The notes: generated by a model not told the origin, from the sequence alone. 64,000 bases of DNA from Paulinella micropora (GCA_009731375.1 BJOX01000261.1:90980-154979), one strand, 5' to 3'; shown: positions 11,201-38,889, counted from the stretch's first letter. Program-made: numbers and translations.

Positions 11201-14040
11201 GCTTGCAAAGCCTCTTCGTCCCACTTCTCAAAGTCTCCAAAATCTATCATTTTCTCCACTTTAGCCCGTGTTGCACCCCAATCGGGTATAAACTGGCTAT
11301 AGTATTGCGCCATCGCAAGGAATGAGTGCAATTCAGTGCGGTTCTTCGGTATCGGTCGATTCATAATCTCCTCCCTCTTCTCTTTGGATATCGAGACTCG
11401 ATTATGGGAGATCTCGTACCCTAAGTATGTCACACTCGTCTTGGCAAGTTGACACTTCTTTAGATTGCACTTCAGGCCAAAAGCTCCGATGCGCCTGAAT
11501 ATATCGGACAAATGATCGATATGCTCCTCCATTGTGTTAGAGTATACGATAATGTCATCGATATAGCAAAATGCATATTCTCCCGCCTTCTGTCCCCGCC
11601 TTCTCATAAAGCCACCGTCAGACAAATCATCGTACTGACTGCTCAACATCTTCTGCATCGCCTTCTGGAAAAGTCCTGGGGCTTGCTTGAGGCCCATCGG
11701 AAGCACTTTCCATTGGTATATTTCCATACCCACCACAAACGCCGTCAGCCATCTGGACTTTTCCTCCAGTGGTATCTGCCAGAAGCCATTCTTAAGGTCA
11801 ATGACCGAATAGAATTTTGCATTCCGCAGTACTCTCCTTCCTTCTTCTAATGTCGGGAGAGGATTTCTCTCTTCCTCCAGCACCTTGTTAACACGAGCAT
11901 AGTTAACTGTCAGGCGCCATTCTCCTCCTGGCTTCGGCACTATTCTCGGTTGTGAGACTATTGAGGATGTTGATCTCTCAATAAAGTCCTCATTGAGCAG
12001 CTGTCTTGCTAGCTCCTCCGCTATCTTCGCCTCATGTATACTCAAATTCGCCCTTCGTGGTGCCGGTGACGGCTCCGCACCCGGTATTTTGTAAATAACC
12101 GCAGTGAAATCTTCAGGCTTGACACCACCTGCATGTGGAGGGTCAAAAATTTCCTTGTTCGCCTCTAATTTGGCTTTTAAAAGCTCCTTCTCCTTCTCCG
12201 TGCCTACTCCTTCTTCCAATATTTTCCGCGCCGCCTCTTGAAAATCTTCATCAGACATCTGCTTATGCTGCTTGAGGGGTTCTCTGTCCTCCTCCAAGCC
12301 TAAGTCCTCTTCCGAGACATCATCTAGGCCCGTCTTTTCATACGTGACCGTGTCCGGCTCATCATCTTTACCGAGCTCCACCAGCATGTCAATGAGTCTC
12401 GCGTATTGCAAAGGAGCTTTACGGGTGTAAAAACCATCAAAGCATGTGAATGCTTGCGGTATCAATTTCAACTTGTCGAGGTCTCTGAGCTTCCGCTTGT
12501 ATGCACTGCTCTGCTCACGAGTTCCCATACGACAAGCCACCACTAGCTGTTGCTTGCGAGAGGGTACCGGTATAGGATGATCAATAAGCCGGTCCCTTAT
12601 TTCCTGCGCCCATATCGCCTTCTCATTATATGGCAGGATAATAGTATACGGCTTATTATTTTCGAATAAAGTCCGTAAGCATTTCTTCACTTCAGACAGT
12701 GAACGCGGCCACGTGGGCTCGTCACCCCAGAAATCAGTAATAAAACTTTTAATAGTTTCTGGTGGAGTATCCGGGATTCGCCCCGTTCTCCTTGGTACAA
12801 ACGCCTCCCTTTTTTCTTCTCCTACTTTCGCATGGAAACAGTATCCGTTAGTAATACTGACATCTGTTCCTACTCCTTCCGCGAATCTCGCCAACGACGG
12901 GCTTCTTTGTGCGACACATATAATCTCCTCCTTTCGCTTCTCGATTAAGTCATCAATAGACTTTTTGTCCCAATGGCATGTCGGAACTGTGACAGTGCAC
13001 ACTTGGGATTCCCAATTGTCGGTCCAGGACAGTTCATCCGGTCTTACGACATGGGGGTGAACGTACACCTCAAGTGCCTCATGTGCGATGGCCATCTTTT
13101 TGTGATCCGTCGCTAGACTCAGCTCATAAGCCTCATAAGAGTCAGTAGCGTTGAAGGGATCAATATCGTTCTCTTCTCCTCTTTTTACTCCATATATCAC
13201 TCGCCGTGCGGCGCAATCAATCACAGCCCCCATCGTAGCCAATTGGTCATACGATAGTAATATTGACCCGTGGTAACCGGGGACGACATAGAGGTCCATA
13301 CGGTATACTCGTGCGGATTTCAATTTAAAGGTCAGTGTGATGATTCCCGTGATATCCGTCCGGCTGCTCACTCCTTTGAGAGTGCCCGTTGACTTTTTCA
13401 TATTTCCGTCCACCCAGTCCCGGTATCGATTAAAAAACTTCCGGCCGACAATATTAATATTCGCCATCGTATCATTACCAACTTTTAATATTGTCTTCAA
13501 TGTTTCACAATAAAGTTCCGTATAACACAGAGCATCGGGCCTGTGTATATTGGCTGCGAGAACAAGAACTTTACGTTCCAAATTTTGGAGTCTTGTCTCT
13601 AAGTTTTTCAACTCCTCCTTCTTCTCCTCCTGCTTCACCTCATTAACATTTTTATTATTCTGCGGTACTGGTGCGTTTACTATTTGAGCGACATTGTCTT
13701 GTGGTACTTGAGTACACACATTGTCTTTTTGCTCGCCACCCGCCGCGACCGTAGACATTGAGTCTGTTCGTGGTTGTTTGCTTGGCCGAGGCGATACGTC
13801 TGCCATTGGCCTCCTCGCCTCCATCGCAAGTCTCGCCTTCCTATTTGCATCAGTTATCATTGGTAACCGTGCTGTATGAACGGGTATGAGACTACCTTGG
13901 GGCTGCAGTCTCTGTGTACCCACATCTTTGTTTTCACATAGAGGAAGCGTTGGCCCAGTCTGCACAACAGCATTAGAAAGCACTGTGACTTTAGGGTTAA
14001 ACTTCACAGTCTTCTCCTTCCTCTCTTCTTCCCCCTCCAG
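8227..14040 (-). CDS. pol: Gypsy Pol polyprotein (protease, RT, RNase H, integrase)
   Basis: Open for about 1,937 codons directly after the gag UGA and in the same frame. No AUG lies near its 5' end, so expression as Gag-Pol by readthrough is likely. Residue numbers below count from 14007. Coiled coil about 120-150. Divergent retropepsin about 165-275, with DTM in place of the usual D-T/S-G, then GAVIDC. Reverse transcriptase about 640-880, with YIDD at 815-818. RNase H about 965-1095, with DTDAS, REAL, RTDHH and VADS. Integrase with HHCC about 1285-1325 and a DD35E core: D1355 in HIDHVGP, D1415 in CSDRGSDF, E1451 in GKIERVH. A GPY-like module (HWKGPYQI) follows near 1600. A tail of roughly 280 residues after the integrase, ending in a basic RARRRRQ, is also present in element 2. 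No frameshift or internal stop seen. Confidence 0.93.
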   Translation of the reverse strand: MEGEEERKEKTVKFNPKVTVLSNAVVQTGPTLPLCENKDVGTQRLQPQGSLIPVHTARLPMITDANRKARLAMEARRPMADVSPRPSKQPRTDSMSTVAAGGEQKDNVCTQVPQDNVAQIVNAPVPQNNKNVNEVKQEEKKEELKNLETRLQNLERKVLVLAANIHRPDALCYTELYCETLKTILKVGNDTMANINIVGRKFFNRYRDWVDGNMKKSTGTLKGVSSRTDITGIITLTFKLKSARVYRMDLYVVPGYHGSILLSYDQLATMGAVIDCAARRVIYGVKRGEENDIDPFNATDSYEAYELSLATDHKKMAIAHEALEVYVHPHVVRPDELSWTDNWESQVCTVTVPTCHWDKKSIDDLIEKRKEEIICVAQRSPSLARFAEGVGTDVSITNGYCFHAKVGEEKREAFVPRRTGRIPDTPPETIKSFITDFWGDEPTWPRSLSEVKKCLRTLFENNKPYTIILPYNEKAIWAQEIRDRLIDHPIPVPSRKQQLVVACRMGTREQSSAYKRKLRDLDKLKLIPQAFTCFDGFYTRKAPLQYARLIDMLVELGKDDEPDTVTYEKTGLDDVSEEDLGLEEDREPLKQHKQMSDEDFQEAARKILEEGVGTEKEKELLKAKLEANKEIFDPPHAGGVKPEDFTAVIYKIPGAEPSPAPRRANLSIHEAKIAEELARQLLNEDFIERSTSSIVSQPRIVPKPGGEWRLTVNYARVNKVLEEERNPLPTLEEGRRVLRNAKFYSVIDLKNGFWQIPLEEKSRWLTAFVVGMEIYQWKVLPMGLKQAPGLFQKAMQKMLSSQYDDLSDGGFMRRRGQKAGEYAFCYIDDIIVYSNTMEEHIDHLSDIFRRIGAFGLKCNLKKCQLAKTSVTYLGYEISHNRVSISKEKREEIMNRPIPKNRTELHSFLAMAQYYSQFIPDWGATRAKVEKMIDFGDFEKWDEEALQAFHALKDLIYKDPKDGGLVLTMPDFTKQFVVDTDASKFAIGAVLQQEDEEKKLRPIMFISRKLCAAERNYCTRQREALAVVWALKRLREYLWGGPQFTVRTDHHNLLWLMNHEQTGRLARWQAFLSCFDFTMVHLPGKRNVVADSLSRLEFNSEVSALVSTVEMEDLSTDKVYEVSHIEAMEMASGVRYDRTGLRYSPQGPDHGICCELHTQEDAEWSYEVYENAKANIREEEETQEVYAEPPQERRSDLDDDPERIGVRLEDGTIHIASPTAWRQQQAQDPEFKELIQLYQNPDELRMTKAIKDQMKEMGWRDGLLWYKGLHGRYASQPDKWTLWVPESLRRFIFVAAHNCPLLAHPGRQRTHMFVARRFWWKKMKEEIDQAVDACIPCKINKTPLKANFGLIGEFPLHAGMFEFIHIDHVGPFPESKDGYKYLLTAIDRATNYVWIIPVKDVTGKTTAEALIDRIISQIGVPRKICSDRGSDFNNEVIDKLSKYYGMKWQYVTAYNPRANGKIERVHRPLKASLKMYCTKKENQRAWVEAAPSFAFAMNCLPSTALGGSKSSISPYQLVYGREPDIPTSLLHPKDTWADADELFGMRLRVKMEAEQIVRAHREAERRKTDAEGVRQAHLDQIKFQVGDIVLLYHPQVPKGVSSKLFTHWKGPYQIMEQTGPLNYKIRGRGKVQIVNVRRLIKYDPFLLEDESVEEALKRMKDDFKEVPPIHKEAGIDQDDAYRAPIAEKEESEVDSKEKTDRISAVGTQSKSPREHSGKKEKITEAQLRRARNDLINDQPRKAMRSMRSKDVHQEEEGTDTDPNAGNVEIVHERWKEGDAIATIAWVKNVFYLMRPAEQHVADDTLSDLYLMRVVAVPRQMRVTRTLKISSAAKIVQPILQFWRSMDPVEDPKARHYLPVYKDAKSLETWDDTITPRDKDYTAWTIQTLPRGVLDVPFELSLGGIPNKIWDILEQSKFDLTFVGGPPPGKEIRARRRRQ

Positions 14041-16740
14041 TCATTCCACCACCTCGAAACGATTACCTTGAGTAGTGTCCGGGTAGGATGACGTATCGGT
14101 CTCCGAGGCAGTGTTGTAGGCCTGAGCTCGACCGAAATTTGGGTTGGAGCTTGCCCACGAGCCTCCTCCTCCTCTGGGTGGGGGGGCTGGAGCTCGAACA
14201 GCTCTCCCTCCATAAGGGGTATATCCCCGACCTCCTCCTCTTCCTCTCTGAGGGGTTCCCTGCCACCTCGAGGCTCCTCTCCATGTTCCTCGTCCTCGTC
14301 CTCCTCCTCCTCCTCCTCGTTTTTCTGCTCCTGCTCCTCCTTCTCGTCCTCTTTGAGAGGCCTTTAAGTTCTTTTGTCTCTCCCTTTCCTCTTTCTTCTC
14401 CTTCATCCTCTTCATGTAGGTAATGATTGCCTCTCGTAACTCCTCATCATCACACATATTGGCATACCAACCTTCGTTCACAGCGGCAATCTGAAGCATA
14501 TTGAAAAGGCCCGGTTCCTTGCCTTCCGTCCTGCTCAGAAAATTTGCCCTTGCTGTTGGGTTCTGCCTATCATGATTGAAAGAGCAGTCTCTGTTCTCCA
14601 TCTGTGCCTTACACTGCAAGCCCGCGAACCACCTCCAACATGCGGTCTTCAGGTCTGGCTCTCTCTGTCTCTTCCAACCGGCAACTCTGTTTGTGTACGT
14701 GGCTTGTGCGCCAACAGGTACACCGCCTGCCTGTGCCGTATGTGCCTCCGTGAGCGAGTCCATGTTTGAGCATGCACTCATCACTTCTTGAAACAGTGCT
14801 GACGGAGCAACGCTTTGAACCGTATTTTCGAACACGTGTGTCTCGAGGAAGTTCTTGGACTTCACTGAGCTAAACGTCGAGCATTGTTGTATGAGCTGAG
14901 TAAGCTTACTCGGGTTAACTGTGTGTAACGCCGAAAAGAAATAGAGGATGATCGACTTGCGGCCATAGAATAGCCCATAGGAGGAAACTACCTCCGTAAG
15001 GGTCGCCGCCAAGCCAACAGCACTCCTCAAACTCATCGCCACTGTCTCAAAGATTTCAAATCCTATGAGAGTACCAGTGCAGAGATGCTGGTATCCATGA
15101 GATTGAAAATATGAAATGAGTGTGGCCACCGCCAGTTCACACTGAGCGTCTAGGCCTGTTGCATTGTTTCTCTTAATCTCCTCCTTCTTTCTCAAAAACT
15201 TGTACTGTGTCAGATCAAATCCCTCCGAGACTAGAGATTGGTCAAAAACAGTAACAAGGGCCTCGTATTCCTGCGTTTCGTCGCAAGGAAAAGCCTTCAT
15301 GCAGGCATTGATCTCTTTGAGCTTGCTCAAAAGCGAAGCATCAGAGTCTTTGTCTGAGCTCGTCTTGGCATATAGCATGAGACTTGCCACTCCTCCTTTC
15401 TTCCCCTTGAAGGCATTTATGATGTTCTGTCTGTCCTTCTTCTCCGTGTTTGTGACCACCACCGTAGTTGAGCCCGAGGGTGCAGGGGCTGGTGGGGCAG
15501 GAGCTGGTGGGGTCAAATATGTCGGAGGGTGTGTCTTTGCACCACTCACTTTTGCTTTCATTCTTTCCAGTCTCATCGTCTTCTCGAACTCCTCATTCTC
15601 TTTCGCCTTCTTCTTCTCAGATATCACCAGCTTTTGAGCATGAGTGATAAAGGCCACCAATTCAGAAGCAGATCTGAGAAAATTATATTTCTCCACATAT
15701 TGGTCAACACCTGCTTTGTTGGCGACCGGTGGTGCGTTACTAAGTGATTTAAGGACAGAGTGATCCTTGGTAGGAATCCATCTCTTCCATGCCTCCTTGT
15801 GCAGTAACGCACCCATCAACAGTCTGATCTTGGTCAGAACTCTGTCGGTCTTCTCTAACTCATCAATCACAGGATGAGTTTCTCCTGCTGCCTTAATGCT
15901 TTTTTCCATCTCTGCCTTCCCCTCCTCCAAGGCCTTTATTTCCATTGTAAAAAAATGAAATATGCCACTCGAGTTTTTCGAACCCAGATTGGTCTTCATT
16001 TTTGTTACATCGACTGCCTCCTGACCAGTCGCGAGGAATCTGGCCGTTGCTCTTGGGTTTGTGTACTGGAGGTAACCCTCACATCGTGGGCCGTATGTAC
16101 GTTCCCAAATCAGGGTTTGAGTGTACACCCCAAAGATAGCATCGAGTAATTCAAGGTGGGTGTGTGTGTCCCCAAACTTGATATGCTGTATCTTCTTTCT
16201 CTCTTCTGGATCAGAGACCAGTTTGCCGAGGAGCTGTGCTGTGTTTGATAATAGGATATAGACATCCTTTTTAGCACGACTTTTCTCTCTTCTTTGATCC
16301 TGAGGGATCCACACATAGGTATCCTTCTCTACCCCCATCTTGTTATCAAACTCTTCTTTAGTGAGGTCATAGTGGTCTTGCACCCACTGTTGTTCCTCCA
16401 CTGTGATCTCCTCTCCATCACTATGAATCAAGTCGATCATTTTTCGTCCTCCTCCTCCCGTGTAGGCAGGTGGTAAGGGATTACCATATGCTCCTCCTCC
16501 TCCCGTCTCTTCTTGTTCAAATCCTCCTTCATCTTCGTCTCCTCCATATCTTCCTTCATCATCCCAGCCCTCTTCTACTCCTCCTCCTACTCCTTCATCT
16601 CCTCCTCCTCCTTCATTCAATCCTCCTCCTCCTCCTTCATTCAATCATCCTCCTCCTCCTCCTCCTCCTCCTGCTTCTTCTTCTTCTCTTCTTTGATCTG
16701 CCTCCGAGAATTCACTCACTTCGGCGGTCTCTGTCGACAT
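14041..16740 (-). CDS. gag: Gypsy Gag with CCCH-type zinc finger
   Basis: Structural capsid/nucleocapsid protein of element 1. The best start is the ATG at 16740, but codon 32 of that frame is UGA (16645-16647), inside a Gly-codon run where neighbouring repeats read GGA. From 16644 the frame stays open for 867 codons to the UGA at 14041-14043. In order: a Gly/Glu-rich N terminus of low complexity; a long helical, charged middle consistent with capsid; and near the C terminus a finger spaced C-x8-C-x8-C-x3-H (ACWRWFAGLQC...DCSFNH) instead of a retroviral CCHC knuckle. An RGG/RG-rich basic tail follows, suited to RNA binding. If the UGA at 16645 is not read through, the next in-frame ATG is about 67 residues further on. 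Confidence 0.88.
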
Positions 16741-17508
16741 GATGTCGTAGTAGTGATCAACAGGAGGACAGTGTCAGCTCCTATGTTTGGTTTTTGTTCG
16801 TTTGTGTTCTGTTCCTCCTTCAGTCGATTGACTAGTGAAGAGAGAAACTAATAGAGAGGGTAGGATAAGATTCCCTGTCCTCTATGAAACACTGTTTGTA
16901 TGTTTGTTTTTGTTTGAGAAAAATAGTCTTTGAGACTTTCTCCGATTTCTTGTTCTCCTTACTCAGATTACTTTCTTCTCCTTCTTTTCTATATTGTATC
17001 TAGTATGATGCACTTGGACCTATACACAGATAGTAATAGAGAAGCTAGAAAAGCTCTCCTTGAGAAGTCGACAGTCGGTCGGATAGGTTCTCAGACCCAC
17101 CTTTAGAAAACGATCAGAGATTTGCAAAAATACTCTGACGTATGTGTGAGATAATGCAGATAAATGCACAAACTAGAAGGGTAGAGTGTTGTGCTCCTGT
17201 CCCTATGCTTGTTTGTGTTTTGTGTGTGTTCCTTCACTCTTCTGTCCACCTCCTTCTTCTTGGTCTCTGTGTGAGAACAGCAAGAACGACAGAGAGTTTG
17301 TATCTGATGTCTCCTTGTGAGCACACAGATACTGATTGGGCTAGAGGGTACGAGACACCTGCTTGAGACCAATCAAATTATTTGTTTTGTGAAAGAGTTA
17401 TGAGGGAGCTGTGTTGGAGTATTTGTTTTCGTCTGACGTCCCCGTGTGAGACAGGTCAGTGAAAATTCACTCTGTTGCCTGTGTGGCAAAGCAGAAAGAA
17501 ATCACCCT
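16741..17508 (-). other. 5' leader of element 1
   Basis: About 770 bp between the primer-binding site and gag. No ORF of note. The packaging signal would be expected here. Confidence 0.6.
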
Positions 17509-17524
17509 AGTGATGTGGACTCCA
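17509..17524 (-). promoter_or_regulatory. Candidate primer-binding site
   Basis: Two bases after the 5' LTR the minus strand reads TGGAGTCCACATCACT, i.e. complementary to a tRNA 3' end finishing in CCA. I cannot name the tRNA. Confidence 0.55.
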
Positions 17525-17526
17525 AA

Positions 17527-17761
17527 TGTAATGCCCCCAACGATAGCTCGTAAAAAGTCGGTAATACAACCAAACACAGTCCTCAAGAATGAGAATGATG
17601 TCTCGTTATATTAGCTCAGTGAAGCCAAAAAGGAAAACGGCAACAGACCAGGAATAAAATGGCATCAGGTCCAATCCGGACAAATAATACTGAAAAACAA
17701 GCTGGTGCACCTGTCACCAGGAAAAGGTACTTTTTACCGGCTATCCGGGGGTGATGCCTAC
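17527..17761 (-). repeat. 5' LTR of element 1
   Basis: Near-identical to 7133-7367; followed by ACCAG. Confidence 0.92.
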
Positions 17762-17898
17762 ACCAGGCTCTGCAACTCCAAATCTGATTCTTAAAAAAGT
17801 ATTTATTGAATACAATCATGAATAAATAGATCGACTTTTGTGGCTATATCATTATTAGTATTAATCCGGCTTATATCTGTATGCAGCAGGAAGTTTCA

Positions 17899-35063
<17,165 letters not shown>

Positions 35064-35133
35064 GCTGCCTACATGTATGTATGTATGTATGTATGTATGT
35101 ATGCTTCTGTTTCTCAGGAGATTGATCCGCCAT

Positions 35134-35369
35134 GCTGCACATACATACGTACGTACATGCGCACATACATACATACATACACAAATACATACATGCATAT
35201 ATACATAAATACATACGCAAATACATACCTACATACATACATACATACATAACAGAGAGAGAGAGAGAGAGATCGAGAGAGAGATCGAGAGAGAGAGAGA
35301 GAGAGAGAGATCGAGAGAGAGAGAGAGAGAGAGAGTGAGTGTGTGTGTGTGTGAGTGAGTGAGTGAGAG

Positions 35370-35412
<43 letters not shown>

Positions 35413-35430
35413 AAGAGAGAGAGAGAGAGC

Positions 35431-35499
<69 letters not shown>

Positions 35500-36396
35500 N
35501 NNNNNNNNNNNNNNNNNNNNNNNNNNNNNNNNNNNNNNNNNNNNNNNNNNNNNNNNNNNNNNNNNNNNNNNNNNNNNNNNNNNNNNNNNNNNNNNNNNNN
35601 NNNNNNNNNNNNNNNNNNNNNNNNNNNNNNNNNNNNNNNNNNNNNNNNNNNNNNNNNNNNNNNNNNNNNNNNNNNNNNNNNNNNNNNNNNNNNNNNNNNN
35701 NNNNNNNNNNNNNNNNNNNNNNNNNNNNNNNNNNNNNNNNNNNNNNNNNNNNNNNNNNNNNNNNNNNNNNNNNNNNNNNNNNNNNNNNNNNNNNNNNNNN
35801 NNNNNNNNNNNNNNNNNNNNNNNNNNNNNNNNNNNNNNNNNNNNNNNNNNNNNNNNNNNNNNNNNNNNNNNNNNNNNNNNNNNNNNNNNNNNNNNNNNNN
35901 NNNNNNNNNNNNNNNNNNNNNNNNNNNNNNNNNNNNNNNNNNNNNNNNNNNNNNNNNNNNNNNNNNNNNNNNNNNNNNNNNNNNNNNNNNNNNNNNNNNN
36001 NNNNNNNNNNNNNNNNNNNNNNNNNNNNNNNNNNNNNNNNNNNNNNNNNNNNNNNNNNNNNNNNNNNNNNNNNNNNNNNNNNNNNNNNNNNNNNNNNNNN
36101 NNNNNNNNNNNNNNNNNNNNNNNNNNNNNNNNNNNNNNNNNNNNNNNNNNNNNNNNNNNNNNNNNNNNNNNNNNNNNNNNNNNNNNNNNNNNNNNNNNNN
36201 NNNNNNNNNNNNNNNNNNNNNNNNNNNNNNNNNNNNNNNNNNNNNNNNNNNNNNNNNNNNNNNNNNNNNNNNNNNNNNNNNNNNNNNNNNNNNNNNNNNN
36301 NNNNNNNNNNNNNNNNNNNNNNNNNNNNNNNNNNNNNNNNNNNNNNNNNNNNNNNNNNNNNNNNNNNNNNNNNNNNNNNNNNNNNNNNNNNNNNNN

Positions 36397-36482
<86 letters not shown>

Positions 36483-36833
36483 ATCACATTCGATTCTATG
36501 CATTCGTTTCACTGCGCAAACCATTTCTGCAACGATTTCAATTTCAAGCACAGAACTTCAATCGCTACTCGTTAGAGTATGGAGCTGTATTGGGCAAGAC
36601 ACAAAGCTGTGCTATACTTGGAGAATGAATAGACGACTGATATGTGTGGGGCAATATGTCAGCTGCTGTAGCTGTCACCGCTGTGCACCATGAGCGCGAC
36701 AACATCCTTCAGACCCTTTTCTTCACAAAAACGATATGAGCGAAAGAGGCAAGAAACAACTGTTGCCAGAGTGGACCACAAGTTTTGACACATCCCTCGT
36801 GAGTCCTCTGACCATCGCACCGGCTTTTTTCAA
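35134..36833. other. Region upstream of the epimerase: (CATA)n, (GA)n, gap, unique DNA
   Basis: (CATA)n to 35251, (GA)n to the gap 35500-36396, (GA)n to 36480, then unique sequence. The epimerase promoter should lie here, but I recognise no element. Confidence 0.6.
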
Positions 36834-37209
36834 ATGGAGGATGAAATGGAAGACGAAATGGATCAGGTAAACTGTGAGCCTTGGAGATACAAAGTTGGTT
36901 TTTCAAGGTGTTTGCTCTGTGATTTAATCCACTGCACGTATTGTGTCACAACTTTGAGACCCTTGATGGTCCCACTTTTTGGTCTGGAGACATCACTTTT
37001 AAATTAGCCTCATGTGATACGATAAAGTATGTGCTGTCCTTCATGTTTAGTATATTGCTTCTTGCAATCAGAACGAACGCAAACTGGATCCAAACTTCAT
37101 TGCTTCTGCGCGTCAGTGGATGATCGACAAAGCGTTAACGGAAGGCTGCGGAGAACCCGGGTGCACGAGTTGCGACGACATGTACAACAATACAGCTCAC
37201 TACATCTAA
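36834..37209 (+). CDS. Candidate two-exon ORF, small cysteine-containing protein
   Basis: Exon 36834-36866 (ATG, 11 acidic residues MEDEMEDEMDQ, donor gtaaac), a 205-bp intron that is unusual here in being free of SSR, and exon 37072-37209 (acceptor caatcag, 46 codons including TAA) in the same phase. The C-terminal part has NFIASARQWMIDKAL followed by a tight cysteine cluster C-x4-C-x2-C. I do not recognise the family. Alternatively, the second exon is the end of a longer gene with a different first exon: an overlapping ATG at 36737 opens another frame. Confidence 0.35.
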
Positions 37210-37330
37210 CTCATTAGCTGACAGTCACAAGTTGGTGCAAGTGCAGAGAGGCCATGTGTGTTGTGCGGCCTGCGTATTAGGTACTTACACATTCCGCCTG
37301 AAGCAATGAACACGATGCCACTTTTTCCTG

Positions 37331-37373
<43 letters not shown>

Positions 37374-37410
37374 GGTGGGTGGGTGCGTGCATGTGTGTGT
37401 GTGTGTGTGT

Positions 37411-37443
<33 letters not shown>

Positions 37444-37504
37444 CGTGCCTATACATGACCTTCATAATAGTCAGAAAGTAAGGGTAGGTAGGTAGGTAGG
37501 TAGG

Positions 37505-37592
<88 letters not shown>

Positions 37593-37625
37593 AGATAGAT
37601 AGAGATAGATAGATATCTAGATATC

Positions 37626-37682
<57 letters not shown>

Positions 37683-37705
37683 GGATAGATAGATAGATAG
37701 ATATC

Positions 37706-37760
<55 letters not shown>
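37210..37760. repeat. Unique DNA, (GT)n/(GA)n, (GGTA)n and (GATA)n
   Basis: About 120 bp of unique sequence, then SSR up to the SINE2 copy. No gene seen. Confidence 0.85.
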
Positions 37761-37762
<2 letters not shown>

Positions 37763-38467
37763 GAAATATCGACTAATGTCAGAAAAAAGGAGCTTCTGAT
37801 TTCGTCAACCAGGAAGTCTGTGGGTAAAGTATTAACCCGATGCCCAGCTAAGCCGTGATGTTTGCACGGAAGGGACTGATACAGGCAATACCAAAGCTCC
37901 CTAGTACCAGGCGGGGCCAGGGCTCGTTCCATAAAGCGCCCCTTGCAGAACGAGCTCCCACCTCCATTACAGAGGGCCCAGTAAGCAGATGGAGTTTCGA
38001 GACTGTTCGACAGTCTAGTATAAACCGACAGAGCACTGTGGGTTTTATTCCGGGCTCAACAAGCGAGAAAGGGCACCCTGAGAGAACAGGATTGTGCTTC
38101 CCGTCGCTATTTCGGCATGTGACTTATAGGCGTATGGCTAGGCACACAAAAGGCACCCCACCACGGGCCCAGCACACCCATACCATCCCCTAATTCTCTG
38201 TCTGTCGGCAGATGACACCCATTTCAAACAAAATCAAGCCCAAGAGAGGGTCAGTGACACCTCAAGTGGCCTTGGTTCACTCCGTGGAGTAAGTGATGAG
38301 ATCAACTGATGAAATATCGACTAATATCAGAAAAAAGGAGCTTCTGATTTCGTCAACCAGGAAGTCTGTGGGTAAAGTATTAACCCGATGCCCAGCTAAG
38401 CCGTGATGTTTGCACGGAAGGGACTGATACAGGCAATACCAAAGCTCCCTAGTACCAGTCGGGGCCA
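37761..38467 (-). mobile_element. SINE2 dimer, minus strand
   Basis: A full unit at 37761-38307 and a 3' segment at 38308-38467 in the same order and with the same junction as 21394-22092. It is flanked by GATA on both sides, as expected for a (TATC)n tail on the minus strand. Confidence 0.8.
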
Positions 38468-38469
38468 AA

Positions 38470-38503
<34 letters not shown>

Positions 38504-38522
38504 CTATCAGCTCTACATATCC

Positions 38523-38591
<69 letters not shown>

Positions 38592-38626
38592 GTAGATAGA
38601 TAGATAGATAGGTGGATAGATAGGTG

Positions 38627-38677
<51 letters not shown>

Positions 38678-38696
38678 CTATCAGCTCTACATATCC

Positions 38697-38749
<53 letters not shown>

Positions 38750-38784
38750 GTAGATAGATAGATAGATAGGTGGATAGATAGGTG

Positions 38785-38819
<35 letters not shown>

Positions 38820-38834
38820 TAGATTAGATTAGAT

Positions 38835-38883
<49 letters not shown>

Positions 38884-38889
38884 GAGATG
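38468..38889. repeat. (GATA)n with two short SINE3-like ends
   Basis: The interruptions CTATCAGCTCTACATATCCG at about 38504-38523 and 38679-38698 are identical and match the reverse complement of the SINE3 3' end; the flanking GATA tract is duplicated with them. Confidence 0.75.

Larger units (their letters stand above)
7133..17761 (-). mobile_element. Full-length Ty3/gypsy LTR retrotransposon (element 1)
   Basis: The 235-bp LTRs at 7133-7367 and 17527-17761 differ at only two positions by eye. They are flanked by the 5-bp direct repeat ACCAG (7128-7132 and 17762-17766), the target-site duplication. Sense is on the minus strand: 5' LTR, candidate primer-binding site, leader, gag (14041-16740), pol (8227-14040), a long 3' noncoding region with a hairpin, a short purine-rich tract, 3' LTR. 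The order protease-RT-RNase H-integrase defines Ty3/gypsy. No envelope-like or chromodomain ORF is visible. The near-identical LTRs imply a fairly recent insertion. A diverged relative occupies 60396-64000. Confidence 0.93.

Noticed and set aside
8592-13060. Plus-strand ORFs of 80-115 codons opposite pol
   Set aside because: Shadows of the intact minus-strand pol frame with no motifs.
37761-38467. TRIM-like element with terminal direct repeats (the two SINE2 segments as LTRs)
   Set aside because: Single SINE2 copies elsewhere have variable 5' ends, a fixed 3' end and a (TATC)n tail, which fits a retroposon dimer better; no primer site between the repeats.
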